A DNA stretch of 64,000 nucleotides, from the NCBI GenBank assembly GCA_021847105.1, contig JAJZUT010000002.1, forward strand, positions 239,677-303,676, read 5' to 3'. This stretch comes from Pseudomonadota bacterium (GTDB lineage: Bacteria; Pseudomonadota; Gammaproteobacteria; Steroidobacterales; Steroidobacteraceae). A model generated the notes under the pieces. The model made no database searches. It had not been told where the DNA came from and saw only the letters and a program-made list of their open reading frames with translations. The translations under genes were made by a program, and so were the position numbers. Positions 53,886 to 61,276 of the stretch are shown here, one piece after another. The number at the start of each line of letters is the position of its first letter. The first letter of the stretch is position 1.

Positions 53886-54359
53886 TCAACCGGCGTCGGA
53901 CGGGGCGAGACTAGCGGCCGCCTGGTGAATTGCCTGGCGGATGCGCACATAGGTGGCGCAGCGGCAGATGTTGCCCGCCATTGCGCCGTCGATGTCCGAG
54001 TCCGTGGGCCGAGGATTGCTCGCGAGCAGCGCCGCGGCGGACATGATCTGCCCGGACTGGCAGTAACCGCATTGCGGCACGTTCAGATCCACCCACGCCT
54101 GCTGGACGGCCCGGCCGGCGGGTGTCGCCAAGCCCTCGATCGTCGTGATCTGCTTGCCGACGACCGCGGCCACGGGCGTGATGCAGGAGCGGACCGGCTG
54201 ACCGTCCACATGCACGGTGCAGGCGCCGCACAGCGACATGCCGCAGCCGAATTTCGTGCCCGTGAGCGCCAGATGATCCCGCAGCGCCCACAGCAGCGGC
54301 GTATCGGGCGTAACCTCGAGATGCTCGACCCGCCCGTTCACAGTGAGCTCGACGCTCAT
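53886..54359 (-). CDS. 2Fe-2S small subunit of an isoquinoline oxidoreductase-like hydroxylase
   Basis: IorA-type electron-transfer subunit (157 aa). It has both iron-sulfur clusters of the family: the plant-ferredoxin type [15 protein letters not shown] with the later Cys in RSCITPV, and the helical type [11 protein letters not shown] ... [11 protein letters not shown]. Start ATG 54359 has a strong GGAGGT just upstream. It has no signal of its own and probably rides with the Tat-exported large subunit. A separate cytochrome acceptor subunit, found with some relatives, is not encoded here. Confidence 0.93.
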   Translation of the reverse strand: MSVELTVNGRVEHLEVTPDTPLLWALRDHLALTGTKFGCGMSLCGACTVHVDGQPVRSCITPVAAVVGKQITTIEGLATPAGRAVQQAWVDLNVPQCGYCQSGQIMSAAALLASNPRPTDSDIDGAMAGNICRCATYVRIRQAIHQAAASLAPSDAG

Positions 54360-54657
54360 TAGAAACCTCCCGTGCGTCTCGAACGGATGAACCACGGGCG
54401 TATCGTGAACCGGTTGTCATGCATCATTCAAGAGAGTCCCTCCGAGAAGCCGCCTGCGGGGCCGAACGGGAAGGGGGCCGCCGGATTGCGGACACGCCAA
54501 CCCTCGGCCTGGACTCGGCCGGGCACGGGCGCGAGAAGCCGCCACGGCCGATCACGAGAGTGCCTGGGCCGAGCACGCGCCACCCGCCGCGATGGCATCG
54601 CCCCCCCGACGAGATGAGCCAGCAAGCGGGTCTACAGTCGCCATCGGCCAATTCGAG
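54360..54657. other. Promoter side of the IorAB operon, up to the first IS6 copy
   Basis: These 298 bases hold the leader of the minus-strand molybdenum hydroxylase operon and end at the IS6 inverted repeat. A C7 run is present near 54600. No gene is seen; open frames lack motifs. The IS insertion lies about 300 bases upstream of the operon start and could supply or remove control sequences. Confidence 0.4.
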
Positions 54658-55491
54658 GGTTCTGGTGCATTACCGGATCACGGATCAATTGGCGAGGAGT
54701 CGGAACGCTGAGAGTCACGACAAGGCTGTATCCCATTGCTTCTTCAGCGACCAGTAGCGCCACCGGCCCGGTCCGAACTTGAACTGCCGCTTGCGGATCC
54801 GATGAGCGAACTCGATGCCCGCCAGAGTCACTGCTGCGGTCCGATAGGACTTGAAACCCGACATCAGCCGGCAGCGGCGCTTAATCGCCCGGTGGTACTG
54901 CTCGAAGATATTGTTCAGGTACTGGCAGGTGCGGACTAGGACGTATATCCACCGCCAATCTTCTCGATGGAGCCGGCGCAGCGCCCAATGACTCTGCTTG
55001 TGCCATCCAGCGTGATCTTGCGCGGCCAACGTGGCGTCGAAGATGTCACCGCTTTGCGGAAAAAGGCCATCGCGGCAGCGATCCTGCGGGTGGTCTGGAA
55101 TAGCGACTCCACCGTCTTCCCCTGCCTGTCGACCGCGCGATAGAGGTAGCCCATTCCCGGCCGGGTCCGAATGTAAGTCTCATCCACCTTCCAGGACGAG
55201 CCCCCAGCTTCGCGCGGCGGTTCCACCGCCGCTCATATTCCGGAACGTATCGGAACACCCAGCGCATGATCGTCGTGTGACTGACGTGCACGTCCCACTC
55301 CGCCATCAAAGTGACGAGATCGCGATAGCTGATGCGGTAGGTTAGGTAAGGTACCAACAAACACAGCCCTCAATGACTTCTCGGGGGAATCGCCGACGCC
55401 GGTAGATGGCATCGCGTTCTATGGGTTCCGTCACGGCAAGCTCCGGGCAAAGACTCCCGGATATCACGGTCCTGCCTAATGCACCAGAACC
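54658..55491 (-). mobile_element. IS6-family insertion sequence, copy 1 (inactive)
   Basis: An 834-base element with perfect 15-base terminal inverted repeats, GGTTCTGGTGCATTA (54658-54672) and its complement (55477-55491). The symmetry extends four more bases outward (CGAG/CTCG), giving 19 bp. No 8-bp target duplication is visible: the flanks read AATTCGAG and CTCGCGAT. It contains one broken transposase gene and truncates a peptide-transporter gene at its right end. Confidence 0.85.
54715..55434 (-). pseudogene. IS6-family DDE transposase, copy 1, frameshifted
   Basis: The reading starts at GTG 55434 and needs three frame changes to reach the stop at 54715. Compared with copy 2 there is a small insertion near 55345 (after CWYLT), a one-base deletion near 55207 (after NRRAK) and another near 55007 (after KITLDG). 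When spliced, the catalytic motifs are present: Asp in WKVDETYI, Asp in KITLDG, and Glu in NNIFEQYHRAIK. The intact protein would be about 235 aa. Confidence 0.85.
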
Positions 55492-55792
55492 CTCGCGATA
55501 TGCGGGTCCCCGGCTGCGCGGATTCATCATGGGATCGTGGTTTCTTGCCACCGGAATTTCGCAGTACCTCGGCGGCCCCGTCGCCACTTATGCCGCCGTA
55601 GCCCGTCGAGTGACGGATCCGGTGCAGACCCTGCCACTGTACACTCACTTGTTCTACCGGCTCGGAATCGTGGCGCTCATTGGCGCCTTGGCGGCGATCG
55701 CAATCGTGCCCTTGCTGGAACTCCTGTCTGTCCCCGAAGATACCATCGCAATACCCGCCGGAATACCGGGCACCATCCGCAAGAAAGAATAG
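55492..55792 (+). pseudogene. C-terminal fragment of a POT/PTR-family peptide:H+ symporter truncated by IS6
   Basis: Directly from the IS6 right end, the plus strand encodes RYAGPRLRGFIMGSWFLATG then ISQYLGGPVATYAAVA, a second TM segment (RLGIVALIGALAAIAIVPLL) and a basic tail ending IRKKE. The MGSWFLATGISQYLGG pattern is that of the last TM helices of proton-dependent oligopeptide transporters (DtpT/YjdL-like). About 100 of roughly 500 residues remain. The 5' part is not on the other side of the IS, so the IS junction marks a deletion or rearrangement rather than a simple insertion. Confidence 0.75.
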
Positions 55793-55905
55793 GCACATGG
55801 GACGCGGCGCAACTCTCTGCGCTCTGCGAATCTGCGCAGACGGCGGGCGCAGTGACGCTGCAGTCGTTCACACGACCGCAGCATCGTGCTAGGTCAAGCA
55901 ATGGA

Positions 55906-57072
55906 TCAGTTCTTGTAGAGACGAATGTAGTCTACGCGCATGGCCGCCGGGAACGGCGTACTGGCGTTCGGCTCACCCGGCCAGTCGCCACCCACGGCGA
56001 TGTTCAATATGATGAAGAACGACTGACCATTGTCGAACGGCCAGACCCCACCGGGAAACTCTGCAATGCTCTGCGGGGTAAATTTCGCATAGGGATGACT
56101 TGCATCGTCCACGTAGAATTCTATCGCTCCTCGTGTCTTGATGATCCCATAGGTATGCCAACCAGCCGCAGTGGCGCCACCATGGAAATAGTAGAATCCA
56201 CCAATTGCGTCGCCCGTAAAGCCGCGCCCATGGATGGAACCCTTGTTCCAGTCCGAAACTCCCGCCGGTACCATCGCACCTCCCTGCCCCGGCGGACGAC
56301 CGGCGCGGTCGATACGCTCCATGATGTCGACCTCGCCACAAGCCGGCCAGCCGACGGTTCCAACATCATTGCCCAATAACCAAAATGCCGGCCAAATTCC
56401 CTGCCCCTCGGGTACCCAGATCCGCGCCTCGAGTCGCCCATACCTGAAGCTGAATTTCCCACGGGTATCGAGGTTTGCCGATGTGTAGACACCGGGTACC
56501 GGCTGCTGCGCAACCACGTGCAGGTCACCGTCCGTGCCTACATAAGAGTTCGGAGCCTCTTTCTCGCATGGCGCAACGCTGGAATTATAGGCACACAATA
56601 CGCCGACACTGTGGTTCGTATCCGCGCCAACGTTATACCGCCAGAGTTCCGGATCAGGTCTGACACGCCGGCGGGCACCGACCCCTTCATTGAATTCCTC
56701 CGACCAGACGAGCGCCCCGTGAGGGACGTTGAGACGGAATTCTCGCGTCGCCTCCCCGCTGATTTGTTCGCCCTGTGCTTTGGCGATGGCTCGCACCGTT
56801 CGACTTGAGGAGATGAGAAAGGGAGCCTCGTATGGTGTCGACCGAGCGCTCGGCACGCCATCGTCCAGGGTATAGAAGATCTCTGCACCGGCACTCGGCG
56901 AGGAAATCGTCACGAGCAGCGCACCATTCAACGCTTTGATGGCATTGATTCGGGGCTTCCCAGTCACCTCGCGATCGGCCGGACGGACGGATGCCCACAC
57001 CATTGCGCTGCAATAGAACGATAGACCCGCCAGCGTCACAATGACGACATTTTGCGCAATACTTTTGAACAA
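55906..57072 (-). CDS. Secreted GH16 family glucanase with chitobiase-C-terminal-like domain
   Basis: An exported glycoside hydrolase (388 aa). TTG 57072 is the proposed start: it follows AGAGGAAAGA and leads into an N-terminal signal/anchor (FKSIAQNVVIVTLAGLSFYC). Residues about 42-115 resemble a CHB_HEX_C Ig-like domain (GAEIFYTLDDGVPSARSTPY; LISSSRTVRAIAKAQG). The GH16 catalytic domain spans about 118-388 with the active site GEVDIMERI (Glu247 nucleophile, Asp249, Glu252 acid/base) and ARIWVPEGQGIWPAFWLLGN. GH16 members of this type cleave beta-1,3- or mixed beta-1,3/1,4-glucans such as laminarin. The frame continues upstream into an IS66 TnpB remnant, so an IS66-derived N-terminus would be an artefact. 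It is cargo between the two IS6 copies. Confidence 0.87.
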   Translation of the reverse strand: MFKSIAQNVVIVTLAGLSFYCSAMVWASVRPADREVTGKPRINAIKALNGALLVTISSPSAGAEIFYTLDDGVPSARSTPYEAPFLISSSRTVRAIAKAQGEQISGEATREFRLNVPHGALVWSEEFNEGVGARRRVRPDPELWRYNVGADTNHSVGVLCAYNSSVAPCEKEAPNSYVGTDGDLHVVAQQPVPGVYTSANLDTRGKFSFRYGRLEARIWVPEGQGIWPAFWLLGNDVGTVGWPACGEVDIMERIDRAGRPPGQGGAMVPAGVSDWNKGSIHGRGFTGDAIGGFYYFHGGATAAGWHTYGIIKTRGAIEFYVDDASHPYAKFTPQSIAEFPGGVWPFDNGQSFFIILNIAVGGDWPGEPNASTPFPAAMRVDYIRLYKN

Positions 57073-57159
57073 TCCGTCTCTTTCCTCTTGTACTCCTTGC
57101 GGACCCCATCGCAGCTTACAGCACTTCAGATCCCCTGAGCGCGCGAGTACCCAATGCGT

Positions 57160-57614
57160 CCTGATTGGCCGCAGCATGAAGCTGCGGCGCATGTCCACCG
57201 GCGCCAACGCCATAAAGATCCGCGTACAGGACGGCGACTTCAGCATCAAAGCCCAGCCAGCTCGCGCACCAGCGCCGGCAAGGCAGCCGGTGCGATCTCA
57301 AGCGACAAGGACATGGCGTTGGCCAGGGACAGGCGCAGAGCCACAGCCGACGGGGAGATCGGCCTTTCCAGCATCGCGGGCATTGGTGGCTCCGTGGCAG
57401 CCAAAACCACCACCGGCACCATGCGAGGCACGCTCCCCATCTCGGCATCACGGAGCTTGCCCTTCCAGAGCGTAAAGTACTTCGGGTCCAGCCCCTGGGC
57501 TCGGCAGTAGGCGGCCAGGGTCTGGCCTGATTTACGTTGGGACGTCAGATGTTAGCCCCACCAGGCCCGGATGTCTTTCCGGCGCCTGGAAGGTGAAAGT
57601 CGGTTCCTCGCCAT
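57160..57614 (-). pseudogene. IS66-family remnant: broken tnpA and truncated tnpB
   Basis: Minus strand, from ATG 57614: MARNRLSPSRRRKDIRAWWG, an in-frame TAA at about 57554, then SGQTLAAYCRAQGLDPKYFT and LWKGKLRD, the IS66 TnpA helix-turn-helix pattern, ending at ALPALVRELAGL near 57246. A TnpB start overlaps that stop (LKSPSCTRIFMALAPVDMRR) but loses similarity after about 25 codons, near 57175. TnpC (the DDE transposase) is absent. The remnant lies between a PIN-domain gene it interrupts and the GH16 gene. Confidence 0.7.
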
Positions 57615-57619
57615 CGGCA

Positions 57620-57755
57620 CACTCCTCGCGGTCGTCACCAGAGGAATCACGCGTTGCTCTGCAACGAGCTCCAGCAACCGGTTGCTCGCCCCGAGCTGAC
57701 TAAGCAGCCCCGCCACGATCACGGAGCTGTCGAGAACGACACGGGGCAAATTCAT
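57620..57755 (-). pseudogene. N-terminal fragment of a PIN-domain toxin, interrupted by IS66
   Basis: From ATG 57755 the sequence MNLPRVVLDSSVIVAGLLSQ, then LLELVAEQRVIPLVTT, is the start of a PIN RNase of the VapC type, including the first catalytic Asp (LDSS). After about 42 codons it runs into the IS66 TnpA remnant and the rest of the toxin is lost. A direct repeat, GATGTGACAT/GCACAGGATGTGACAT-like (TGTGACAT twice at 57757-57784), lies just upstream and might be an old operator. No antitoxin gene was found beside it. Confidence 0.6.
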
Positions 57756-57870
57756 ATGTCACATCCTGTGCGATGTGACATTCTCAGAGAAGTCCAAGGG
57801 CGGTTAGTCCGCGCGTCGAGCATTGCGCAAATAACCAGCGCTCGAGCATATCTTATTGATTTAGAAGAAC

Positions 57871-57919
57871 TGGTCGCCAGGGGGCGGAATCGAACCATCG
57901 ACCGGCGGATTTTCCGCCG
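57871..57919 (-). other. 3'-half of a tRNA-Phe gene, candidate attachment-site scar
   Basis: The minus strand reads from the anticodon-loop side GGAAAATCC through GGTTCGATTCC to CCCCCTGGCGACCA, i.e. the 3' half of a tRNA with T-loop and CCA end. The GGATTTTCC and GGCGGAATCGAACC blocks on the plus strand match the usual 3' half of tRNA-Phe(GAA). No 5' half (acceptor strand CGCCAGG and D-arm) precedes it, so it is not a functional tRNA. Such half copies mark one end of elements integrated into the 3' end of tRNA genes. Confidence 0.6.
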
Positions 57920-57946
57920 CATAACGGCAATCCAGGGGTCTATTAA

Positions 57947-58030
57947 TCAATGACTCGCAGTGCTTGCCCAGCCCCAAACTCGCCTATCCCTGGCACATTT
58001 CTGGCACACCCACAGCGCACGGTCGGAGCG
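57947..58030 (-). pseudogene. Short integrase-like C-terminal tail next to the tRNA scar
   Basis: The minus strand encodes ALWVCQKCARDRRVWGWAST (about 58016-57957), then a TGA at 57947-57949. A related tail, VCQACARERLVWSW, is encoded at about 62152-62110, where the second IS6 copy cuts it. The position beside a tRNA half-site suggests the 3' end of a tyrosine-recombinase gene. Alternatively the repeated CTGGCACA motifs in both places are recombinase arm-binding sites. Neither reading can be settled by eye. Confidence 0.35.
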
Positions 58031-58065
58031 TTTATTTCCAGGGCCAGTTGAGGCAGAGCGGCACC

Positions 58066-58323
58066 ATGAACGCACGCACTGATCAAGTGCTCATGGAGAA
58101 ACGGAACTCGCTCGCTCCTCAGCAACGAGCCGAGGTCGAGGACTTCGTGGATTTCCTCAAGGCCCGCCGTGAACGCGACCGCGACGATGCCGCTCGACGG
58201 CTCGGGGAAGCGTTCGCGAAGCTCGATGCGCTGAACCCGCCGCCGGTATCCGCGCAGGACGTACAAGCCGAGATCGAAGCCGCCCGCGCCGCACGCCGTG
58301 CTCGCGATACGGATCGTCGCTGA
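58066..58323 (+). CDS. VapB/DUF2281-like antitoxin
   Basis: Small acidic-basic protein (85 aa from ATG 58066; ATG 58093 is an alternative). The segment LAPQQRAEVEDFVDFLKARR resembles the DUF2281-type antitoxins (a helix with EVxDFVxFL). The C-terminal half is Ala/Arg/Asp-rich and would be the flexible toxin-binding part. Its end overlaps the start of the downstream PIN-domain toxin frame by 26 bases, the usual translational coupling of such pairs. The toxin carries a nonsense mutation, so this antitoxin may now be an orphan. Confidence 0.65.
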   Translation: MNARTDQVLMEKRNSLAPQQRAEVEDFVDFLKARRERDRDDAARRLGEAFAKLDALNPPPVSAQDVQAEIEAARAARRARDTDRR

Positions 58324-58702
58324 CACCAATACGGTCCTCTCCGGTCTTCTCTGGCAGGGAGCGCCGCGTCGCCTGCTCGACTAGGCCCGCTAGCGCAAGA
58401 TCACCCTCTGCACGAGCTTGGTGCTGCTTGCCGAACTCGGCGAAGTCATGGGCCGCGACAAGTTCGCCGAGCGCCCGCAAGACTACGAGCGCTTGGCCGA
58501 GACCGTCACACCCGAGGCACTTCCCACTCCGGTGATTGAGCGCGATTCCGACGACGATCACGTCCTCGCCTGCGCCGTCTCCGCCGAAGCCCGGCTCATC
58601 GTCTCGGGCGACCCCCATCTCCTAGACCTCAAAGCCTATCGGGACATCCCTATCCACACCGCATCTGTCGCTCTCAGCAAAATAGACGCAGCACCGCGAT
58701 AG
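58298..58702 (+). pseudogene. PIN-domain toxin (VapC-like) with an in-frame amber codon
   Basis: From GTG 58298 the frame reads RIVADTNTVLSGLLWQGAPR, then TAG at 58382-58384 (codon 29), then resumes in the same frame as LCTSLVLLAELGEVMGRDKF and DSDDDHVLACAVSAEARLIV to PHLLDLKAYRD, ending at 58702. The PIN acidic residues (Asp in VADTN, Glu in LAELGEV, Asp in DDDH and SGDPHLL) are all kept, so only the nonsense codon disables it. Without the stop the protein would be about 134 aa, normal for the family. Confidence 0.75.
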
Positions 58703-59316
58703 CAAGGCTAGTGCGCTCGACCCTCGAGCCACCCGAGAGCGGCACACAGGGTCCTTATGCGATCAGAAAATACTGAGCACGGGCGAGTTGGGCCAACAAC
58801 GCTTGAGCTTATCCCCGCGCTCTATCTAATTGCCTCCTCAGAGGCCCGCCTTCGGACTTCATCGTCTCAATAATTTGAGACTCTGGGAAACCCCGCGGCG
58901 GTCCAGATCGTATCCCTCGGCGAGCACCCTACAGAAACCGCCCGGTCGTGCCCACCGAATGGCAATCGCACCCCAACCCTGCACCCCGTCCCACTCGTCG
59001 CTCTCCGTCTTACGTACATCCCCGCCGCATCTCCAACACCATTTTGTCATCGACATTGCACCGCATCATTATGACGTCGACATGAACGTCGGATACGAAC
59101 GCGCGACGCCCTCGCCATCTACAGAACGGACTGCCCCCATACCAGCTCTAGCCCGTTCATGGACAAGCTTGCCAATTGCACGCAGACGACGATAATGAAA
59201 CACAGGGCGTCATTTGCGCCGCGCTGCAAAGGAACACCGGACCCGTCCTTCTGGTCATGTCACCGAGCAGGACTTGAACGCAGAACATCAGGCCCCGTCA
59301 GACGATAGGTGCGCAC
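58703..59316. other. Stretch without a convincing gene
   Basis: These 614 bases have lower GC than most of the window. A perfect short palindrome, GTCTCAA (58864-58870) TAAT TTGAGAC (58875-58881), is present and could be an operator or hairpin. Open frames such as 58830-59195 (plus) are Pro/Ser/Arg-rich without motifs. The sequence is probably degraded cargo of the island. Confidence 0.4.
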
Positions 59317-59715
59317 ATGTGTGCAAGCGGGCGGAAGCAGAACCAGCTCTCTTTTCTGGCCATCATTTTGAGCTTCACAATAGCAACCACCACCGTTGCG
59401 AAGGCGGACACCTTCGGCGCCGTGCATTACGACCCGCAGACGAACCAGATCCTCGTGATCATTCACTACCGGGGCACCAACCCCAATCATCACTTCTCCA
59501 TTCAGTGGGGGCGCTGCCGAAAACTTCATGGACAACTCCACGGACCAGCGCCTCGGGCGATCGATCTCGGCATTCTCGATGAGCAGGGGAATGATGCGGC
59601 AAGGAAGCCGTACACCAAGCTCGTAAAAGTCCCGCTCGCGGGCATATCATGCAGACCCGCAATGGTGACGCTGTGGACGCCACCCAATCAATACCGCAGC
59701 ATTGCCATTCCGTAG
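59317..59715 (+). CDS. Small secreted protein of unknown function
   Basis: A 132-aa protein with a credible signal peptide (LSFLAIILSFTIATTTVAKA, cleavage before DTFG). The mature part is a short beta-rich domain (FGAVHYDPQTNQILVIIHYR; FSIQWGRCRKL; VPLAGISCRPAMVTLWTPP) with two Cys that could form one disulfide. I do not recognise the family. A weak ATAGGTG precedes ATG 59317. It lies 58 bases upstream of the GloVer-repeat gene on the same strand, so the two may form an operon. Confidence 0.6.
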   Translation: MCASGRKQNQLSFLAIILSFTIATTTVAKADTFGAVHYDPQTNQILVIIHYRGTNPNHHFSIQWGRCRKLHGQLHGPAPRAIDLGILDEQGNDAARKPYTKLVKVPLAGISCRPAMVTLWTPPNQYRSIAIP

Positions 59716-59773
59716 CGGCCGACAGTGATCTTCTTGACATGGGCATCACGCGCCAACCGGGAAGGATTGATCA

Positions 59774-61219
59774 GTGATAAGGCGTCGCGCCCAGACTCAC
59801 AACACGCGCACTACGAAACTTCAAGACTATGAAAGCGCGGTCGTGAAAACCGCAATCAGGTTGCTATGGTGGGTGTTTGTGGCACTCGCTGTCTCTGGAG
59901 TGACCCTGGCGACCAACGAGCCGACTGTGCACTCCGGGCCAAAGGTCACTGAAACGATCCTCTATCGATTCAAGGGCGGCGCGGACGGAGTTCATCCCGA
60001 TCGCGGCGTCATCCTGGGCAACGCGGGCAATCTCTACGGAACCACATCCGGAACGCCGTTCGGTCAAAGCAACGGATGCAAAGACTGCGGCACTGTTTTC
60101 GAGATCACAGGCGAGACCCACGCGGAAAAGACCTTGCACAGGTTCTTTGGGGGTGAAGACGGCGCTAATCCGGGTGCCGGTCTGATGTCCGACAGTACCG
60201 GTAACCTCTATGGCACCACACAATTCGGCGGCCCAAACTGCACTCGCTGGGTGGCTTCCGGCTGCGGGACTGTGTTCGAGATTGCCGCACAGGCTGTGAC
60301 TCGATGCGAGACCCTCTGTGGCACCCGGTTCCAAATTTCCGATCGGGTTCACGCCGAAACCATCCTGTGGTCATCCCCCCCGCACGGTGCCTCGTGGCCA
60401 GCGGGAGGCGTGATCAAGGACGCCGCCGGTAATCTTTACGGCACGACGTCCACGGGTCGGTGCTCGAATGGCCACTATGGATGCGGCACCGTCTTTGAGA
60501 TTCTCGCTGGCACGCGCAGAGCCGTTGTTCTGCACACGTTCGCGGGGGGTGGAGACCTAGATGGTTTCCCGAAGCGTCGATTGGTGATGGATCAGCATGG
60601 GAACCTGTACGGCATGACTTGGGCCAGTGACTTTCGGCACCACTTCGCAGGCACCGTGTTCGAGATCGCTGCGGGCTCTCACAGGGAGAAGACGCTGCAT
60701 AGATTCTCAGGCGGTCGCGACGGTGGCACCCCGGATGGCAACTTGATCGTTGACAGCAAAGGCAATCTTTTTGGGACCACACAGTTCGGGGGCGGATTCT
60801 GCAATGCCGACAGTAGCCCCGGCATCGATGCCGCGGGTTGCGGCGTCGTGTTCGAGTTTGCCGCAGGAACCGACAAGGAAAGCATTTTGTATCGGTTCAA
60901 GGGCGGCCGAGATGGCATGGAGCCCGACAGCTTGGTCATGGATCCTGCCGGCAACCTCTTTGGCACGACATCGAGCGGTGGCAAATGTAGCAATAAGTAC
61001 GGCTGCGGCACTGTTTTCGAAATTGCCTCCGGGAGTCTCAAAAAGACAACGTTGTATCGCTTCAAGGGCCGGCGCGATGGCCAGACCCCCGAGGGCATCC
61101 TGGTCATGGGCAGCGCAGCCAATCTTTACGGAACGACCTCTCAAGGTGGCAGGAATTGCCCGACAAGAATGGATCTCGGTCCTGGTTGCGGAACGGTATT
61201 TGAGATTACCCGCAATTAG
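59774..61219 (+). CDS. GloVer-repeat secreted beta-propeller-like protein
   Basis: A 481-aa exported repeat protein. GTG 59774 has GAAGGA upstream; GTG 59843 would give a cleaner signal peptide (VKTAIRLLWWVFVALAVSGV). Seven tandem repeats follow, each with a GNLYGTT strand and a CGTVFEI strand separated by variable Gly/Cys loops and joined by an LHRF.GG/LYRFKGG linker. This is the pattern of the 'choice-of-anchor tandem repeat GloVer-containing' proteins, usually found in secreted proteins of soil bacteria. Repeat 2 carries an extra segment (CETLCGTRFQISDRVHAE) that looks like a partial duplication of the CGTVFEI strand. No anchor domain is present at the C-terminus (ends VFEITRN). Function unknown. 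Confidence 0.8.
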   Translation: MIRRRAQTHNTRTTKLQDYESAVVKTAIRLLWWVFVALAVSGVTLATNEPTVHSGPKVTETILYRFKGGADGVHPDRGVILGNAGNLYGTTSGTPFGQSNGCKDCGTVFEITGETHAEKTLHRFFGGEDGANPGAGLMSDSTGNLYGTTQFGGPNCTRWVASGCGTVFEIAAQAVTRCETLCGTRFQISDRVHAETILWSSPPHGASWPAGGVIKDAAGNLYGTTSTGRCSNGHYGCGTVFEILAGTRRAVVLHTFAGGGDLDGFPKRRLVMDQHGNLYGMTWASDFRHHFAGTVFEIAAGSHREKTLHRFSGGRDGGTPDGNLIVDSKGNLFGTTQFGGGFCNADSSPGIDAAGCGVVFEFAAGTDKESILYRFKGGRDGMEPDSLVMDPAGNLFGTTSSGGKCSNKYGCGTVFEIASGSLKKTTLYRFKGRRDGQTPEGILVMGSAANLYGTTSQGGRNCPTRMDLGPGCGTVFEITRN

Positions 61220-61276
61220 TCGTCGATGAGGGAACGCTTCGACGGCCGTGAGACAGCCAGCAATCGACATGGGGAA

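Noticed and set aside
54650..55499. 8-bp target-site duplication around IS6 copy 1
   Set aside because: The flanking octamers AATTCGAG and CTCGCGAT are not direct repeats; the shared CGAG/CTCG is inverted and looks like an extension of the terminal repeat.
57116..57249. An N-terminal extension of the GH16 protein starting near 57249
   Set aside because: The added residues match IS66 TnpB (SCTRIFMALAPVDMRR), so they belong to the IS remnant; TTG 57072 with AGAGGAAAGA upstream fits a secreted glucanase better.
57871..57950. Functional tRNA-Phe gene
   Set aside because: Only the 3' half is present. No matching 5' acceptor strand or D-arm precedes it, and the T-stem has an A-C mismatch.
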